This document shows positions 47,185 to 56,187 of a DNA stretch of 64,000 nucleotides, piece after piece. Source of the DNA: Microcoleus sp. bin38.metabat.b11b12b14.051 (GTDB lineage Bacteria; Cyanobacteriota; Cyanobacteriia; Cyanobacteriales; Microcoleaceae); NCBI RefSeq assembly GCF_013299165.1, contig NZ_JAAFKD010000006.1, positions 124,001-188,000 on the forward strand. The letters are read 5' to 3'. Position 1 is the first letter of the stretch; each line of letters starts with the position of its first letter. The translations under genes and the position numbers were made by a program. Below the pieces are notes generated by a model. The model did not search any database and was not told the DNA's origin. It worked only from the letters and a program-made list of their open reading frames with translations.

Positions 47185-49740
47185 ATGTCAAGAAAAGTTT
47201 CTGATAGCCAAAGCTTGCTACAACAGGCGATCGACCCCAAACTGCCGGTGGTGCCTCCTGACACGCCTTTGAAAGTGGCGATCGCAGCCATGACATCCGC
47301 GAGGGCCAGTTGCATTTTAATCGCGAGCGATCGCCAACTGCTGGGAATTTTGACAGAGCGCGACGTTGTGAAAATAACTGCTCGGGAAATACCGCTAGCG
47401 GGGGTGGCAATTTCTGCGGTAATGACGCAAAATCCGATCGCAATTTCCTTGGAGCGATCGCAGAATATCTTCAAAGTATTGAGCATATTGCGATCCTCTT
47501 CGAGGGCTGCGCTAACGGCAAAAATTCGTCACTTGCCCGTCACAGACGAAGGCGGAAACTTGATCGGCGCCATCACCCCAGAAGGTATCCGTCAAATCCT
47601 GAAACCGGGCGACTTGCTGCAAATGCGGCGCGCCGGAGAAATTATGAATCCAGAAGTAGTAGTTGCCTCAACTAACACCTCTGTTTTAGAAGTCGCAAAA
47701 CTGATGGCAACCCAGCGCAAAAGCTGCACAGTCATTTGCACTGATTGCGACAACAGCCATCAGAAACCGGTGGGCATAATTACAGAAGGCGACATTGTTA
47801 AATTCCAAGCTGCCGAACTCGATTGCGTCGGTAAAGCAACCGCCGCCGCCATGAGTTTTCCCTTAATAGTGCTAGAAGTAAAAGCCACAATGTGGGAGGC
47901 TCACCAGTTCATGCAGCAGCAACGCATTCGGCGCTTGGTGGTGGCGGACGAGGCAGGATATTTAGCCGGGATTGTGACCCAAAGTAGCCTGTTGTATGCC
48001 TTAGAGCCAGTAGAAATGCTCGCCAATGTCGAGGTTTTGCAGGAAACAGTTGCCGAAAAAATGCTGGAGTTTAAAAAAGTGAACGAACAATTGGAAACAC
48101 AAGCACTGCACAGAAGCGATGTAGAGGAACAGTTGCGGATGTTAAATGAAGGTTTAGAAGAACAAATTAAGCTGCGAACTTTAGAATTAATTAAAGCTAA
48201 CAATCAGTTAAAGAACGAAATACAAGAACGCGCCACCGCTGAAGCTGAAATCCGCCGCCTCAACACCGAACTGGAACAGCGAGTGCGAGAGCGCACGCTT
48301 GAACTAGCAGCAACCAATGAAAATTTGCAGCAAGAAGTTAGGGAACGCCAATTGTTAGAAGAAAAGTTGCATTTTTCTGAAAGCAAAGTCCGTGCAGTTT
48401 TTGAAGCGATGCCAGACATCGTTCTCGTGCTTGACAGTCAGGGTAACATAGAAGTTTTACCGACAAATACGGCGGAGTTTTCCGAGCCGGATTGCGACAT
48501 AGTAAGTTTGACAGTCGAACATTTTTTTGACGACGACAACCCAGATGATTGGTGGATGCTAGTTCAGCAAGTGTTAGAAACGCAACAAACGCTCAATTTT
48601 GACTACAGTTTAATAGTTAGCGGTCGCGAAATTTGGTTTTCAGCCTGCATTTCTCTGTTCTCAAAAAATGCAGTAATTTGGGTTGCCCGCAACATCAGCG
48701 CCCGCAAACTAGCAGAGTCAGCGGTGTCTCAAAAAAATAGTGAATTAGCTCATACCCTGGAAGAACTGAAGCGCACTCAAAAAGAACTGATTCAATCAGA
48801 AAAAATGGCAGCTCTCGGACAGTTAATTGCCGGAGTTGCCCACGAAATCAATTCTCCTTTAGGGGCGATTCGCTCCTCGGTGCAGAACATCGCCGACTTC
48901 TGGACTGAACAATTGCACCACTTACCGATGTTTTTCCAACAACTATCCCCGGAACGACAGCAGGATTTCTTTGCCCTGCTGCACAACTCTAGTCAAGAAA
49001 TAGACACCTTATCTAGTAAAGAAAAACGTCACTTGAAAAAAAAATTGCAGCGGGAATTAGAATCAGCAGGGATTGACGGCGCCGACAGCATTGCCTGTAC
49101 GTTATTAGATATTGGCATCTGCAAAAACCTTGAAACTTTGTTACCTTTGTTGCAAGACAGCACAAGTTCAAATATTTTACAAACTGCCTACGAATTTGCT
49201 ACGGTACAAAAAAGCACTAAAAATATTACTACTGCGACCGATCGGGCAGCAAAAATCGTTTTTGCTTTGAAAAGCTACTCTCGTTACGACCAGTCTGGCT
49301 CCAAGGCGATCGCAAATATTACCGACGGCATTGATACTGTTTTAACACTTTATCAATACCAAATTAAACACGGTGTGGAAGTAGTCAGAAACTATGGTAA
49401 TGATTTACCCTCTGTGCTATGCTATCCTGATGAACTTAATCAAGTTTGGACAAATTTGCTTCACAATGCTTTACAAGCAATGGGCAACAAAGGAGTGTTA
49501 AAAATTGATGTCAAATACCAAGATCGTGCAATATCAGTCATTATTACCGACAGCGGAAAAGGAATTCCCCCTGAGATTATGCCGAGAATTTTTGAGCCTT
49601 TTTTCACGACTAAACCTCCAGGAGAAGGCAGCGGTTTGGGATTGGATATAGTTAATAAAATCATTGAAAAACACCAAGGAAAACTACAAGTAGAAAGCGT
49701 GCCAGGGGAAACCAAATTTACCGTATGCCTGCCAGTATAA
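47185..49740 (+). CDS. CBS-domain histidine kinase
   Basis: About 851 aa from the ATG at 47185 (a TTG two codons earlier is possible). Two pairs of CBS domains (about 15-130 and 145-285; GILTERDVVK, VGIITEGDIVKF, LAGIVTQSSLL) probably bind adenine nucleotides. They are followed by a coiled coil (295-405), a PAS-like domain (405-520) and a histidine kinase with H553 (GVAHEINSPLGAIRSS) and an ATPase domain ending GEGSGLGLDIVNKI. The phosphoacceptor helices are separated by the same long insertion as in the 2030-aa protein. Residues about 103-111 (SSSRAALTA) in the second CBS domain come from a dispersed repeat. A receiver and a hybrid kinase follow on the same strand. Confidence 0.92.
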   Translation: MSRKVSDSQSLLQQAIDPKLPVVPPDTPLKVAIAAMTSARASCILIASDRQLLGILTERDVVKITAREIPLAGVAISAVMTQNPIAISLERSQNIFKVLSILRSSSRAALTAKIRHLPVTDEGGNLIGAITPEGIRQILKPGDLLQMRRAGEIMNPEVVVASTNTSVLEVAKLMATQRKSCTVICTDCDNSHQKPVGIITEGDIVKFQAAELDCVGKATAAAMSFPLIVLEVKATMWEAHQFMQQQRIRRLVVADEAGYLAGIVTQSSLLYALEPVEMLANVEVLQETVAEKMLEFKKVNEQLETQALHRSDVEEQLRMLNEGLEEQIKLRTLELIKANNQLKNEIQERATAEAEIRRLNTELEQRVRERTLELAATNENLQQEVRERQLLEEKLHFSESKVRAVFEAMPDIVLVLDSQGNIEVLPTNTAEFSEPDCDIVSLTVEHFFDDDNPDDWWMLVQQVLETQQTLNFDYSLIVSGREIWFSACISLFSKNAVIWVARNISARKLAESAVSQKNSELAHTLEELKRTQKELIQSEKMAALGQLIAGVAHEINSPLGAIRSSVQNIADFWTEQLHHLPMFFQQLSPERQQDFFALLHNSSQEIDTLSSKEKRHLKKKLQRELESAGIDGADSIACTLLDIGICKNLETLLPLLQDSTSSNILQTAYEFATVQKSTKNITTATDRAAKIVFALKSYSRYDQSGSKAIANITDGIDTVLTLYQYQIKHGVEVVRNYGNDLPSVLCYPDELNQVWTNLLHNALQAMGNKGVLKIDVKYQDRAISVIITDSGKGIPPEIMPRIFEPFFTTKPPGEGSGLGLDIVNKIIEKHQGKLQVESVPGETKFTVCLPV
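47490..47519. repeat. Dispersed repeat inside a CBS domain
   Basis: GATCCTCTTCGAGGGCTGCG plus CTAACG. Related to the intergenic copy at about 2850-2880. It lies in frame within the CBS-kinase gene. Confidence 0.7.
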
Positions 49741-49804
49741 CCAGATTTTTTGAGCGTTATTGGCCTCGATCCATTTTTTATCAATTAAATAGGAGTCAAA
49801 TTTT

Positions 49805-50203
49805 ATGCCGAAGCCAGTAATTTTGTGCGTTGATGATGAAATGGTAATTTTAAACAGTTTGAAGATTCAACTCAAAAAGGAATTTGGCGATGATTACCTC
49901 TACGAAGTCGCAGAAAATGCCGAGGAAGCTCTAGAAATTATCGAGGAAATTCAAGCAGAAGAGGAAAGCGATATTTTGGTCATAGTATCTGACTGGTTAA
50001 TGCCTGGTCTTAAAGGAGATGAATTTTTGATTGGGGTTCACAAAAAATATCCTAAGATTGTGAAAGTCATGCTAACGGGGCAAGCCGACGAACTAGCAAT
50101 AGAACGGGTGAAACAGCAAGCCAACTTGCACCGCTGCTTGTACAAGCCGTGGGATGGCCAAGAATTAGTAGAAACGATAAAATCGGGTTTGGCAAAAATA
50201 TGA
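49805..50203 (+). CDS. Single-domain response regulator
   Basis: A 132-aa receiver with the acidic pair at CVDDE, phosphoacceptor D63 (IVSDWLMPG), LTGQADE and K-P-W (LYKPWDG) near the end. The LTGQAD/KPW pattern is that of receivers often coupled to HD-GYP or kinase outputs. A good AGGAGT Shine-Dalgarno site precedes the ATG. The stop overlaps the ATG of the following hybrid kinase, and the CBS-histidine kinase ends 65 bp upstream, so the three are likely one operon. Confidence 0.93.
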   Translation: MPKPVILCVDDEMVILNSLKIQLKKEFGDDYLYEVAENAEEALEIIEEIQAEEESDILVIVSDWLMPGLKGDEFLIGVHKKYPKIVKVMLTGQADELAIERVKQQANLHRCLYKPWDGQELVETIKSGLAKI

Positions 50204-53200
50204 GTAATAAACCTGTAATTATTTGCGTGGATGACGAACCGATCATCCTGGAAAGTTTGAAGATTGAGTTAAAAAAAGCCCTGGGTGAAGAACACTTATT
50301 AGAAACTGCTGAAGGCGGCGAAGATGCTTTAGAGTTAATCGATGAGTTGCTGGCGGAGGGCTGCGAAATCGTGGCGGTGATTTCCGACTATCTGATGCCT
50401 CATATTAGAGGCGACGAATTGCTGAAGGAGATTCACAGAATTTCGCCAAAAACTATCAAAATTATGCTGACTGGGCAAGCAGACCTCGAAGCGGTGGCAA
50501 ATACTATTAAATATGCTAAATTGTACCGCTACATATCGAAGCCTTGGCAGTCAGAAGATTTGAAATTGACTGTGAAAGAAGCTGTCAACAGTTATTTTAT
50601 GGAGAAGCAATTAGCGGAACAAAATGCTCAACTCCAAAACCTGAATCAAGAATTGGAAACTTTAGTTGAGGAACGGACTGCACAACTGCGTTTGTCTGAG
50701 GAAAAATTTGCTAAAGCTTTTCGTTCTTCTCCCAATCCGATTACTATTATCAGGCTTAAAGACGGTCGTTATTTAGAAGTTAATGAGGCTTTCTGCAAGA
50801 CAATCGGTTATTCGGCGCCAGAAATTCTCGATCGCACGGCGCTGGATCTGAATCTGTGGGAAAGCACGCCAGCCCGCACCAACTTGTTTGCAATGTTAGA
50901 CGAAAAAAAATTTGTTCGCAACTACGAATTTGATTGGCGCACTAAAACTGGGGAACTCAGAACCGGACTGCTGTCTGCTGAAATTATTGACATTCACGGC
51001 GAAACCTGCGTGATTTCGGTGATTCAAGATATTAGCGATCGCAAATTAGCTGAAGAAAAACTCCGGGCGGTAGCGGCTTCTTTAGCAGCAGCGCAAAGAA
51101 TCGCCCGCGTCGGTAATTGGGAATACGATTTCTCTGCCGATACAACTACTTGGTCGGAAGAATTATCTCATATTTTCGGTCTCGATGCCGCCCAGGCTGC
51201 GCCCACACTAACTGAGTTTCCGCAATACGTGCATCCCGACGACAGACAAAAATGGCAAACCGCGATCGACGCTGCTATTGCTAGCGGGCAATCCTACAGT
51301 TTAGAATATCGCATCCTGCGCCCGGAATCGACAATTGCCGCCGATAATTGCCCGTCACAGACAAGTGAAGGCGGCTTCATCCGTTACATCGAATCCAGAG
51401 GAGAAGCAGTTGTCAACGAGCAAGGGCAACTGATCAAACTGTTTACAACTTTGATGGATATTACGCCCCGCAAGCTGGCAGAAATAGGCTTAGCAGAGAG
51501 CGAAGAAAAATACCGCCATTTAGTGGAAACTTCTCAAGATATTATCTGGTCTTGCGATGCTGAGGGACACATTACTTTTATCAACCAAGCAGTAAAACAA
51601 ATCTACGGTTACGAACCTGAAGAAATGATCGGCTGTTCTTTTAGCGACTTTTTGGCGCCAGCACAAATAGACCACAACCTGGAACTTCAGCAGCGGTTGC
51701 TGACGGGAGATGCTGTGCTTCAGTACGAAAGTATCGTCTTAGGAAAAGACGGCCGACAGATTGATGTCAACACGAAGGCGATCGCGCGCTTGGACGCATT
51801 CGGAAATATTACCGTCACCACCGGCACAACTAGCGATATTACCGAGCGCAAACAAGCAGAGATCGCCCTGCAAAAAGCTAAAGAAGAAGCCGACAGAGCC
51901 AACAGGGCTAAAAGCGAATTTCTCTCGAACATGAGCCACGAATTGCGAACTCCCCTCAACGCAATTTTGGGTTTCAGTCAACTGTTGTCCCGCGACGCCG
52001 CCCAGGGTAGCGACCAACAGCAATATTTAGGAATCATTAGCCGTAGCGGGGAACATTTGCTCGATTTGATCAATAATATTCTGCAAATGTCAAAAATTGA
52101 AGTCGGGCTGGTGACACTGAATAACAGCACCTTCGACTTGCACAAAATGCTGATGAATACGGAAGATATGCTGAAGCTGCAAGCAGAAAAAAAAGGGTTG
52201 CAGTTAATTTTTGATGCCACTCCCGACGTACCTCAATATGTAGAAACAGACGAAAGCAAGTTACGTCAGGTATTGATTAATGTGGTGGGAAATGCAATTA
52301 AATTTACCGCGGAAGGCGGTGTAAATTTAAGAATAAAACATGAGCTGTTGGCAAACACAAAAAATCTCGACATTTCGCTGAGCGACACTTGCTGCTTGTT
52401 CTTTGAAGTTGAAGACACGGGGGCGGGAATTTTGCCGGAAGAAATGGACAATGTGTTTAAACCTTTTGCTCAGACAGAAATCGGGAGAAAAGCTCAAGAA
52501 GGAACTGGTTTAGGTTTGCCGATCAGCAAACAGTTTGTGCAGTTGATGGGAGGAGAAATGACTGTGACTAGCAGCGTCGGTAGCGGCAGCATTTTTAGAT
52601 TTGATGTGAAAGTTTCGCTCCCTAATGCACTGGAAATTCAGGTAGCTCAAACTGCTCGCCGCGTTGTGGGGATTGAGCCGGGACAGCCGGAATACCGCAT
52701 TTTAGCTGTGGACGATCGCCTGGAAAGCCGTTTGCTGTTGGTGAGAATGCTGTCATCCCTCGGTTTTGTGGTGCGAGAGGCCGAAAATGGCGTTGAAGCT
52801 TTGGAAATTTGGTCGAGTTGGGAACCTAATTTGATTTGGATGGATATGCGGATGCCGGTGATGGACGGCTATGAAGCTACTAAACGGATTAAAGCGCATT
52901 TGAAAGGTCAAGCAACGGTGATTATTGCTCTGACGGCGAGTGCTTTTGATGAGGAGCGATCGGTGATTTTGTCTGCTGGGTGCGATGATTTTGTCGCCAA
53001 GCCTTTTCGGGAACAAGTGATTCTCGAAAAGATCGCTAAGTATCTGGGAGTACGCTATGTTTACGATCGAGAAGCTTCACTGAGTTCTGATGCTGTAACG
53101 GACGGTGATGTTTCTGCGATCGCCCAAACGGCCCCTTTGCCTTTGATGCTGAATGCTTCATTTTTTGCAGCTATGCCGGCGCCATGGGTGGATGAGTTGT

Positions 53201-53358
53201 ACGCTGCGGCGGATGCGGTTGATAATGAGGAGATTTTTCGGCTGCTGTTGTCGATTTCTCCTGTGGATGCTGGTTTCCGCAGGGCGATCGCGGATTTGGT
53301 GAATAACTTTCGGTGCGATCGGATTATTGATTTGATTGAAGAGTTTAGAAATGTTTGA
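50200..53358 (+). CDS. Receiver-PAS3-hybrid histidine kinase-receiver
   Basis: A 1052-aa protein starting at the ATGA overlap with the previous gene. In order: receiver 1 (3-120; AVISDYLMP), coiled coil, three PAS domains (about 165-285, 298-425, 433-560), phosphoacceptor helix [18 protein letters not shown] with H580, ATPase domain (690-806; DTGAGI, GTGLGL), receiver 2 (830-950; IWMDMRMP). A helical C-terminal stretch of about 100 residues (MPAPWVDELYAAADAVDNEEIF) looks like a phosphotransfer domain but has no clear acceptor histidine. Receiver 1 and the lone upstream receiver are similar, so they may share a kinase. Confidence 0.92.
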   Translation: MSNKPVIICVDDEPIILESLKIELKKALGEEHLLETAEGGEDALELIDELLAEGCEIVAVISDYLMPHIRGDELLKEIHRISPKTIKIMLTGQADLEAVANTIKYAKLYRYISKPWQSEDLKLTVKEAVNSYFMEKQLAEQNAQLQNLNQELETLVEERTAQLRLSEEKFAKAFRSSPNPITIIRLKDGRYLEVNEAFCKTIGYSAPEILDRTALDLNLWESTPARTNLFAMLDEKKFVRNYEFDWRTKTGELRTGLLSAEIIDIHGETCVISVIQDISDRKLAEEKLRAVAASLAAAQRIARVGNWEYDFSADTTTWSEELSHIFGLDAAQAAPTLTEFPQYVHPDDRQKWQTAIDAAIASGQSYSLEYRILRPESTIAADNCPSQTSEGGFIRYIESRGEAVVNEQGQLIKLFTTLMDITPRKLAEIGLAESEEKYRHLVETSQDIIWSCDAEGHITFINQAVKQIYGYEPEEMIGCSFSDFLAPAQIDHNLELQQRLLTGDAVLQYESIVLGKDGRQIDVNTKAIARLDAFGNITVTTGTTSDITERKQAEIALQKAKEEADRANRAKSEFLSNMSHELRTPLNAILGFSQLLSRDAAQGSDQQQYLGIISRSGEHLLDLINNILQMSKIEVGLVTLNNSTFDLHKMLMNTEDMLKLQAEKKGLQLIFDATPDVPQYVETDESKLRQVLINVVGNAIKFTAEGGVNLRIKHELLANTKNLDISLSDTCCLFFEVEDTGAGILPEEMDNVFKPFAQTEIGRKAQEGTGLGLPISKQFVQLMGGEMTVTSSVGSGSIFRFDVKVSLPNALEIQVAQTARRVVGIEPGQPEYRILAVDDRLESRLLLVRMLSSLGFVVREAENGVEALEIWSSWEPNLIWMDMRMPVMDGYEATKRIKAHLKGQATVIIALTASAFDEERSVILSAGCDDFVAKPFREQVILEKIAKYLGVRYVYDREASLSSDAVTDGDVSAIAQTAPLPLMLNASFFAAMPAPWVDELYAAADAVDNEEIFRLLLSISPVDAGFRRAIADLVNNFRCDRIIDLIEEFRNV

Positions 53359-53487
53359 GAGAGTAGGGAGACGGGCGGGTAGGGGATGATTGATGCTTCA
53401 GCTCGATCGGCTGTTGGTAAATGCGCCTGCGGGCGATCGATTTATCCTGGATTATGATTGAAATCAGGACTTACCAAAGAACTGGGT

Positions 53488-53515
53488 AAAAGCCCCGTCT
53501 TTCAAGACGGCTTTT
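53488..53515. repeat. Left-end imperfect hairpin of the IS605-type element
   Basis: AAAAGCC-CC-GTCTT, loop TC, AAGAC-GGCTTTT. A subterminal hairpin with a bulge is the form recognised by Y1 transposases. Confidence 0.7.
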
Positions 53516-53913
53516 CTTGATTCTGGATATAGCGCTTGAGCACTTCTAGCGATGCACCTCCAACAGAAGTGGCAAAATAGCTTGGACTCCATAAAGCCTC
53601 TTTCCCGTAGGGCTTCGGGAAACCCCCTTGTCCGTATTTCCTGCTAGAAACGCCCTTAAGCGCATTCACTATGGCAGAAATAGATAGCTTGGGCGGATAT
53701 TCAATTAAAACGTGAATGTGGTCAGACTCCCCGTTAAACTCTCTCGATCTGAAAATTCATCTTCTGAGCCACATCCTTAAACGAAGTCTCAATCACCGCA
53801 AGGCTTTCGCTAGTGAGTACAGACCTACGGTACTTAGTCACGCAGACCAAGTGAATCTTTAAGTCGGTAACACTATGCCTTTCTTTTCGCAAAAATTTGT
53901 CATTTTGAGCCAA
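53502..53913 (-). pseudogene. tnpA: IS200-type Y1 transposase TnpA, frameshifted
   Basis: Reading leftwards from a TTG at 53913 gives RKERHSVTDLKIHLVCVTKYRR and continues to KMNFQIER. There a one-base shift near 53737 causes an early stop. In the next frame the protein continues NGESDHIHVLIEYPPKLS, ALKGVSSRKYG and EVLKRYIQNQEKP to a stop at 53502. HIH is the metal-binding HUH motif, and the Y of KRYIQNQ is the expected nucleophile. All catalytic parts are present but split between frames. A sequencing error cannot be excluded. It starts about 40 bp from the divergent tnpB. Confidence 0.88.
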
Positions 53914-53954
53914 CTAATATATGATCGAGTAACAGACCAATTATATATTAGAAA
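53914..53954. promoter_or_regulatory. Divergent tnpA/tnpB spacer with CTAATATAT palindrome
   Basis: The 41 bp between the two start codons carry CTAATATAT and its inverted copy ATATATTAG about 20 bp apart. AT-rich and symmetric, it is probably the shared promoter/operator. Confidence 0.45.
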
Positions 53955-53975
53955 GTGAAAGCTAGATACCAATTC
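53955..53975 (+). other. tnpB: tnpB exon 1 (seven codons)
   Basis: GTG then codons for K-A-R-Y-Q-F directly before the intron GTGCG boundary. Joined to exon 2 (R-F-Y-P-T...) this restores the usual TnpB N-terminus of the KARYxFRxYPT type. It overlaps no other gene. Confidence 0.75.
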
Positions 53976-56186
53976 GTGCGATTCGTTGATTAGTAAATCC
54001 CGGTAATCAGTCCGCAAATAACTAATCCAGTAAAACTTGACCCCTTGGTTAAGTGCTGAACTCTCAGATTGATGAAGGTGCAAGTCCTTCCCGCAAGATT
54101 CATGCGTGACTCCTGATCTGCCCACACCGACCAAGCTCAATTCTTGGAGAGTGAAGCTGGGAACAGGGCGCAATCAGACGGCTGTTATGGGCTGACACTG
54201 GCGCTAATAGGAAGTTCCTACGGTGAAACCGAGTCTAGAAAAGCAACCTATATCTAAGCAGGGCATAACGTAAAACCCTGACTTCATCAGAGATTAATCC
54301 CGCAGCATATGAATTGAATAGCTGCAAGAATCTAGGGAGTCTGATGGTTGAAGTGACTACACCTAACGGAACAATCAATCATCTGAGGGAACGAATAAAA
54401 ACGACCTGAGAGTCATGGACACGTCGATTTCCATGTAGGTAAGATGAGATACGGAACTCTCTCAAGTCGGGTAGGATGCAAAGTAATTTTTGCAAGGTAT
54501 TCAGAAAATATTCAACGGAGCAGAGCATGATTAGACACGGTGGCAACACCAGTGAATCTTGGAAAAATCTACCTTGGAAGAAATTCCGCAAAGATTTATT
54601 CCGCCTACAAAGAAGAATATTCAAAGCAGTTCGAGCAGGAGACAAGCGGAAAGCGAAGTTTTTGCAGAAGCTTATACTGAAGTCAAAAGCTGCTAGATTC
54701 TTAGCAATTCGACAAGTAACTCAGCTAAACGCGGGGAAAAGAACGGCAGGTATTGATGGTAAAAAATCCCTCGACTTTTTAGAAAGATTTCAATTAGAAA
54801 CCCTACTAAAAGACCACGCAGGAAATTGGAAAGATCAAGGATTAAGAGAAATTCCAATCCCCAAAAAGGACGGAACAACTCGAAAACTCAAAATACCCAC
54901 CATAGCGGATAGAGTTTGGCAGTGCCTAGCAAAATATGCTTTAGAACCCGCACATGAAGCAACTTTCCACAAAAGAAGCTATGGATTCAGAACAGGACGG
55001 TCAGCACACGATGCCCAACAATTCCTGTTCTCAAACCTAAACTCAAATGTAAATGGAATAGATAAAAGAGTCTTAGAACTCGATATCGAAAAATGCTTCG
55101 ATAGGATAAATCACACCGCCATAATGGATAGACTTATAGCTCCTAAGAGCATAAGACAAGGAATATTCCGATGTCTCAAAGCCGGAGTCAATCCAGAGTT
55201 TCCCGAACAAGGAACACCTCAAGGTGGTGTGGTGAGTCCTTTACTAGCAAACATCGCCTTAAACGGAATTGAAAGTATTCACAGATTCCATGTAAATGGA
55301 ACTAGGATTACCAGCAGAACCTCAGAGAGACACATTAATAGCCCTTCCGTTCGGTACGCCGACGATATGGTTATAATGCTACGACCTCAAGACGATGCAA
55401 ACGAGATACTTGAAAGAATTGACAAATTTCTAGCAGAAAGAGGAATGAAGATAAGTGAAAACAAAACCAAGATAACCGCTACGACAGATGGATTCGACTT
55501 TCTCGGCTGGCACTTCAAGGTGCTAAGCGATGGAAGATTTAAAAGTTACCCCTCAGTGGATAACTACAAAAAATTCCGTTTGAAGGTAAAGAACATCGTA
55601 AATTGCTCGAACTATGGTTCTAAGGTAAAAGCCGAAAAGCTAGCACCAATAGTTAGAGGATGGAGAAAGTACCATAGGTTCTGCGATATGTCAGGAGCAA
55701 GGTTTTCACTTTGGTTCCTAAACCACAGGGCGCACACGGTATTTAATAAGGAAACAAAGAACACCCGCGAATCAAGTCTAAAACTTGTCAAACAGGCTTT
55801 CCCAGCAATTCCTTACTCCGAAAACAAACACATCATGGTCAAAGGTGAAAAATCACCCTACGACGGAGATTTAACTTACTGGAGTGAACGCAATAGTAAG
55901 TTATACAATGGTATAACCTCTAAAGCTCTCAAAAAGCAAAACCATTCATGTGGTCATTGTGGAATGAAATTTATAAGTGATGAACCTGTACATCTTCACC
56001 ACATAGACAAAAATCATGATAACTGGAAGCCTAAAAATCTTCTAGCAATCCATGAAAGCTGTCACGACTATTTACACATGGGCAAAAGGGTAACTCCCTA
56101 AGAATATCGGGAGCCGTGTACACAGAAATGCGTACGCACGGTTCTAACAGAGAGGTGCTGGGGATAATACCCCACATCGACTCTAC
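53976..56186 (+). mobile_element. Group II intron inserted in tnpB
   Basis: The 5' end is GTGCG (consensus GUGYG). The 3' part has a canonical domain V at 56111-56145 (GAGCCGTG/CACGGTTC stem with the AGC triad) and a domain VI hairpin (GGTGCTGGGG/CCCCAC) ending in AC at 56186. The intron encodes a reverse transcriptase/maturase. It separates codon 7 of tnpB from the rest. A boundary uncertainty of 1 nt remains: in-frame joining needs exon 2 to start at 56188. The intron lies in the same orientation as tnpB and so can be spliced from its mRNA. Confidence 0.85.
54527..56101 (+). CDS. ltrA: Group II intron reverse transcriptase/maturase with HNH endonuclease
   Basis: About 524 aa from the ATG at 54527 (MIRHGGNTSESWKNL), with CGGAG just upstream. 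An ATG-less extension to 54476 is less likely. It shows RT blocks REIPIPKKDGTTRKLKIP, SYGFRTGRSAHDA, LELDIEKCFDRI, GTPQGGVVSPLLANI and the catalytic RYADDMVIM, then the maturase X region (LAPIVRGWRKYHRF) and a C-terminal HNH zinc nuclease (CGHCGMKF, HLHHIDKNHDNWKPKNL, CHDYLH). All key residues are present, so both splicing aid and retrohoming activity are plausible. Domain V follows 10 nt after the stop. Confidence 0.93.
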   Translation: MIRHGGNTSESWKNLPWKKFRKDLFRLQRRIFKAVRAGDKRKAKFLQKLILKSKAARFLAIRQVTQLNAGKRTAGIDGKKSLDFLERFQLETLLKDHAGNWKDQGLREIPIPKKDGTTRKLKIPTIADRVWQCLAKYALEPAHEATFHKRSYGFRTGRSAHDAQQFLFSNLNSNVNGIDKRVLELDIEKCFDRINHTAIMDRLIAPKSIRQGIFRCLKAGVNPEFPEQGTPQGGVVSPLLANIALNGIESIHRFHVNGTRITSRTSERHINSPSVRYADDMVIMLRPQDDANEILERIDKFLAERGMKISENKTKITATTDGFDFLGWHFKVLSDGRFKSYPSVDNYKKFRLKVKNIVNCSNYGSKVKAEKLAPIVRGWRKYHRFCDMSGARFSLWFLNHRAHTVFNKETKNTRESSLKLVKQAFPAIPYSENKHIMVKGEKSPYDGDLTYWSERNSKLYNGITSKALKKQNHSCGHCGMKFISDEPVHLHHIDKNHDNWKPKNLLAIHESCHDYLHMGKRVTP

Positions 56187-56187
56187 C

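Noticed and set aside
53859-54173. 104-codon minus-strand frame across the IS spacer and intron 5' end
   Set aside because: It crosses the tnpA start, the tnpB exon 1 and structured intron RNA, and its only plausible segment is an alternative frame of tnpA.
56116-56187. TnpB start inside the intron (MYTEMRTHG...)
   Set aside because: These codons are domain V/VI of the intron. The true N-terminus is exon 1 at 53955.
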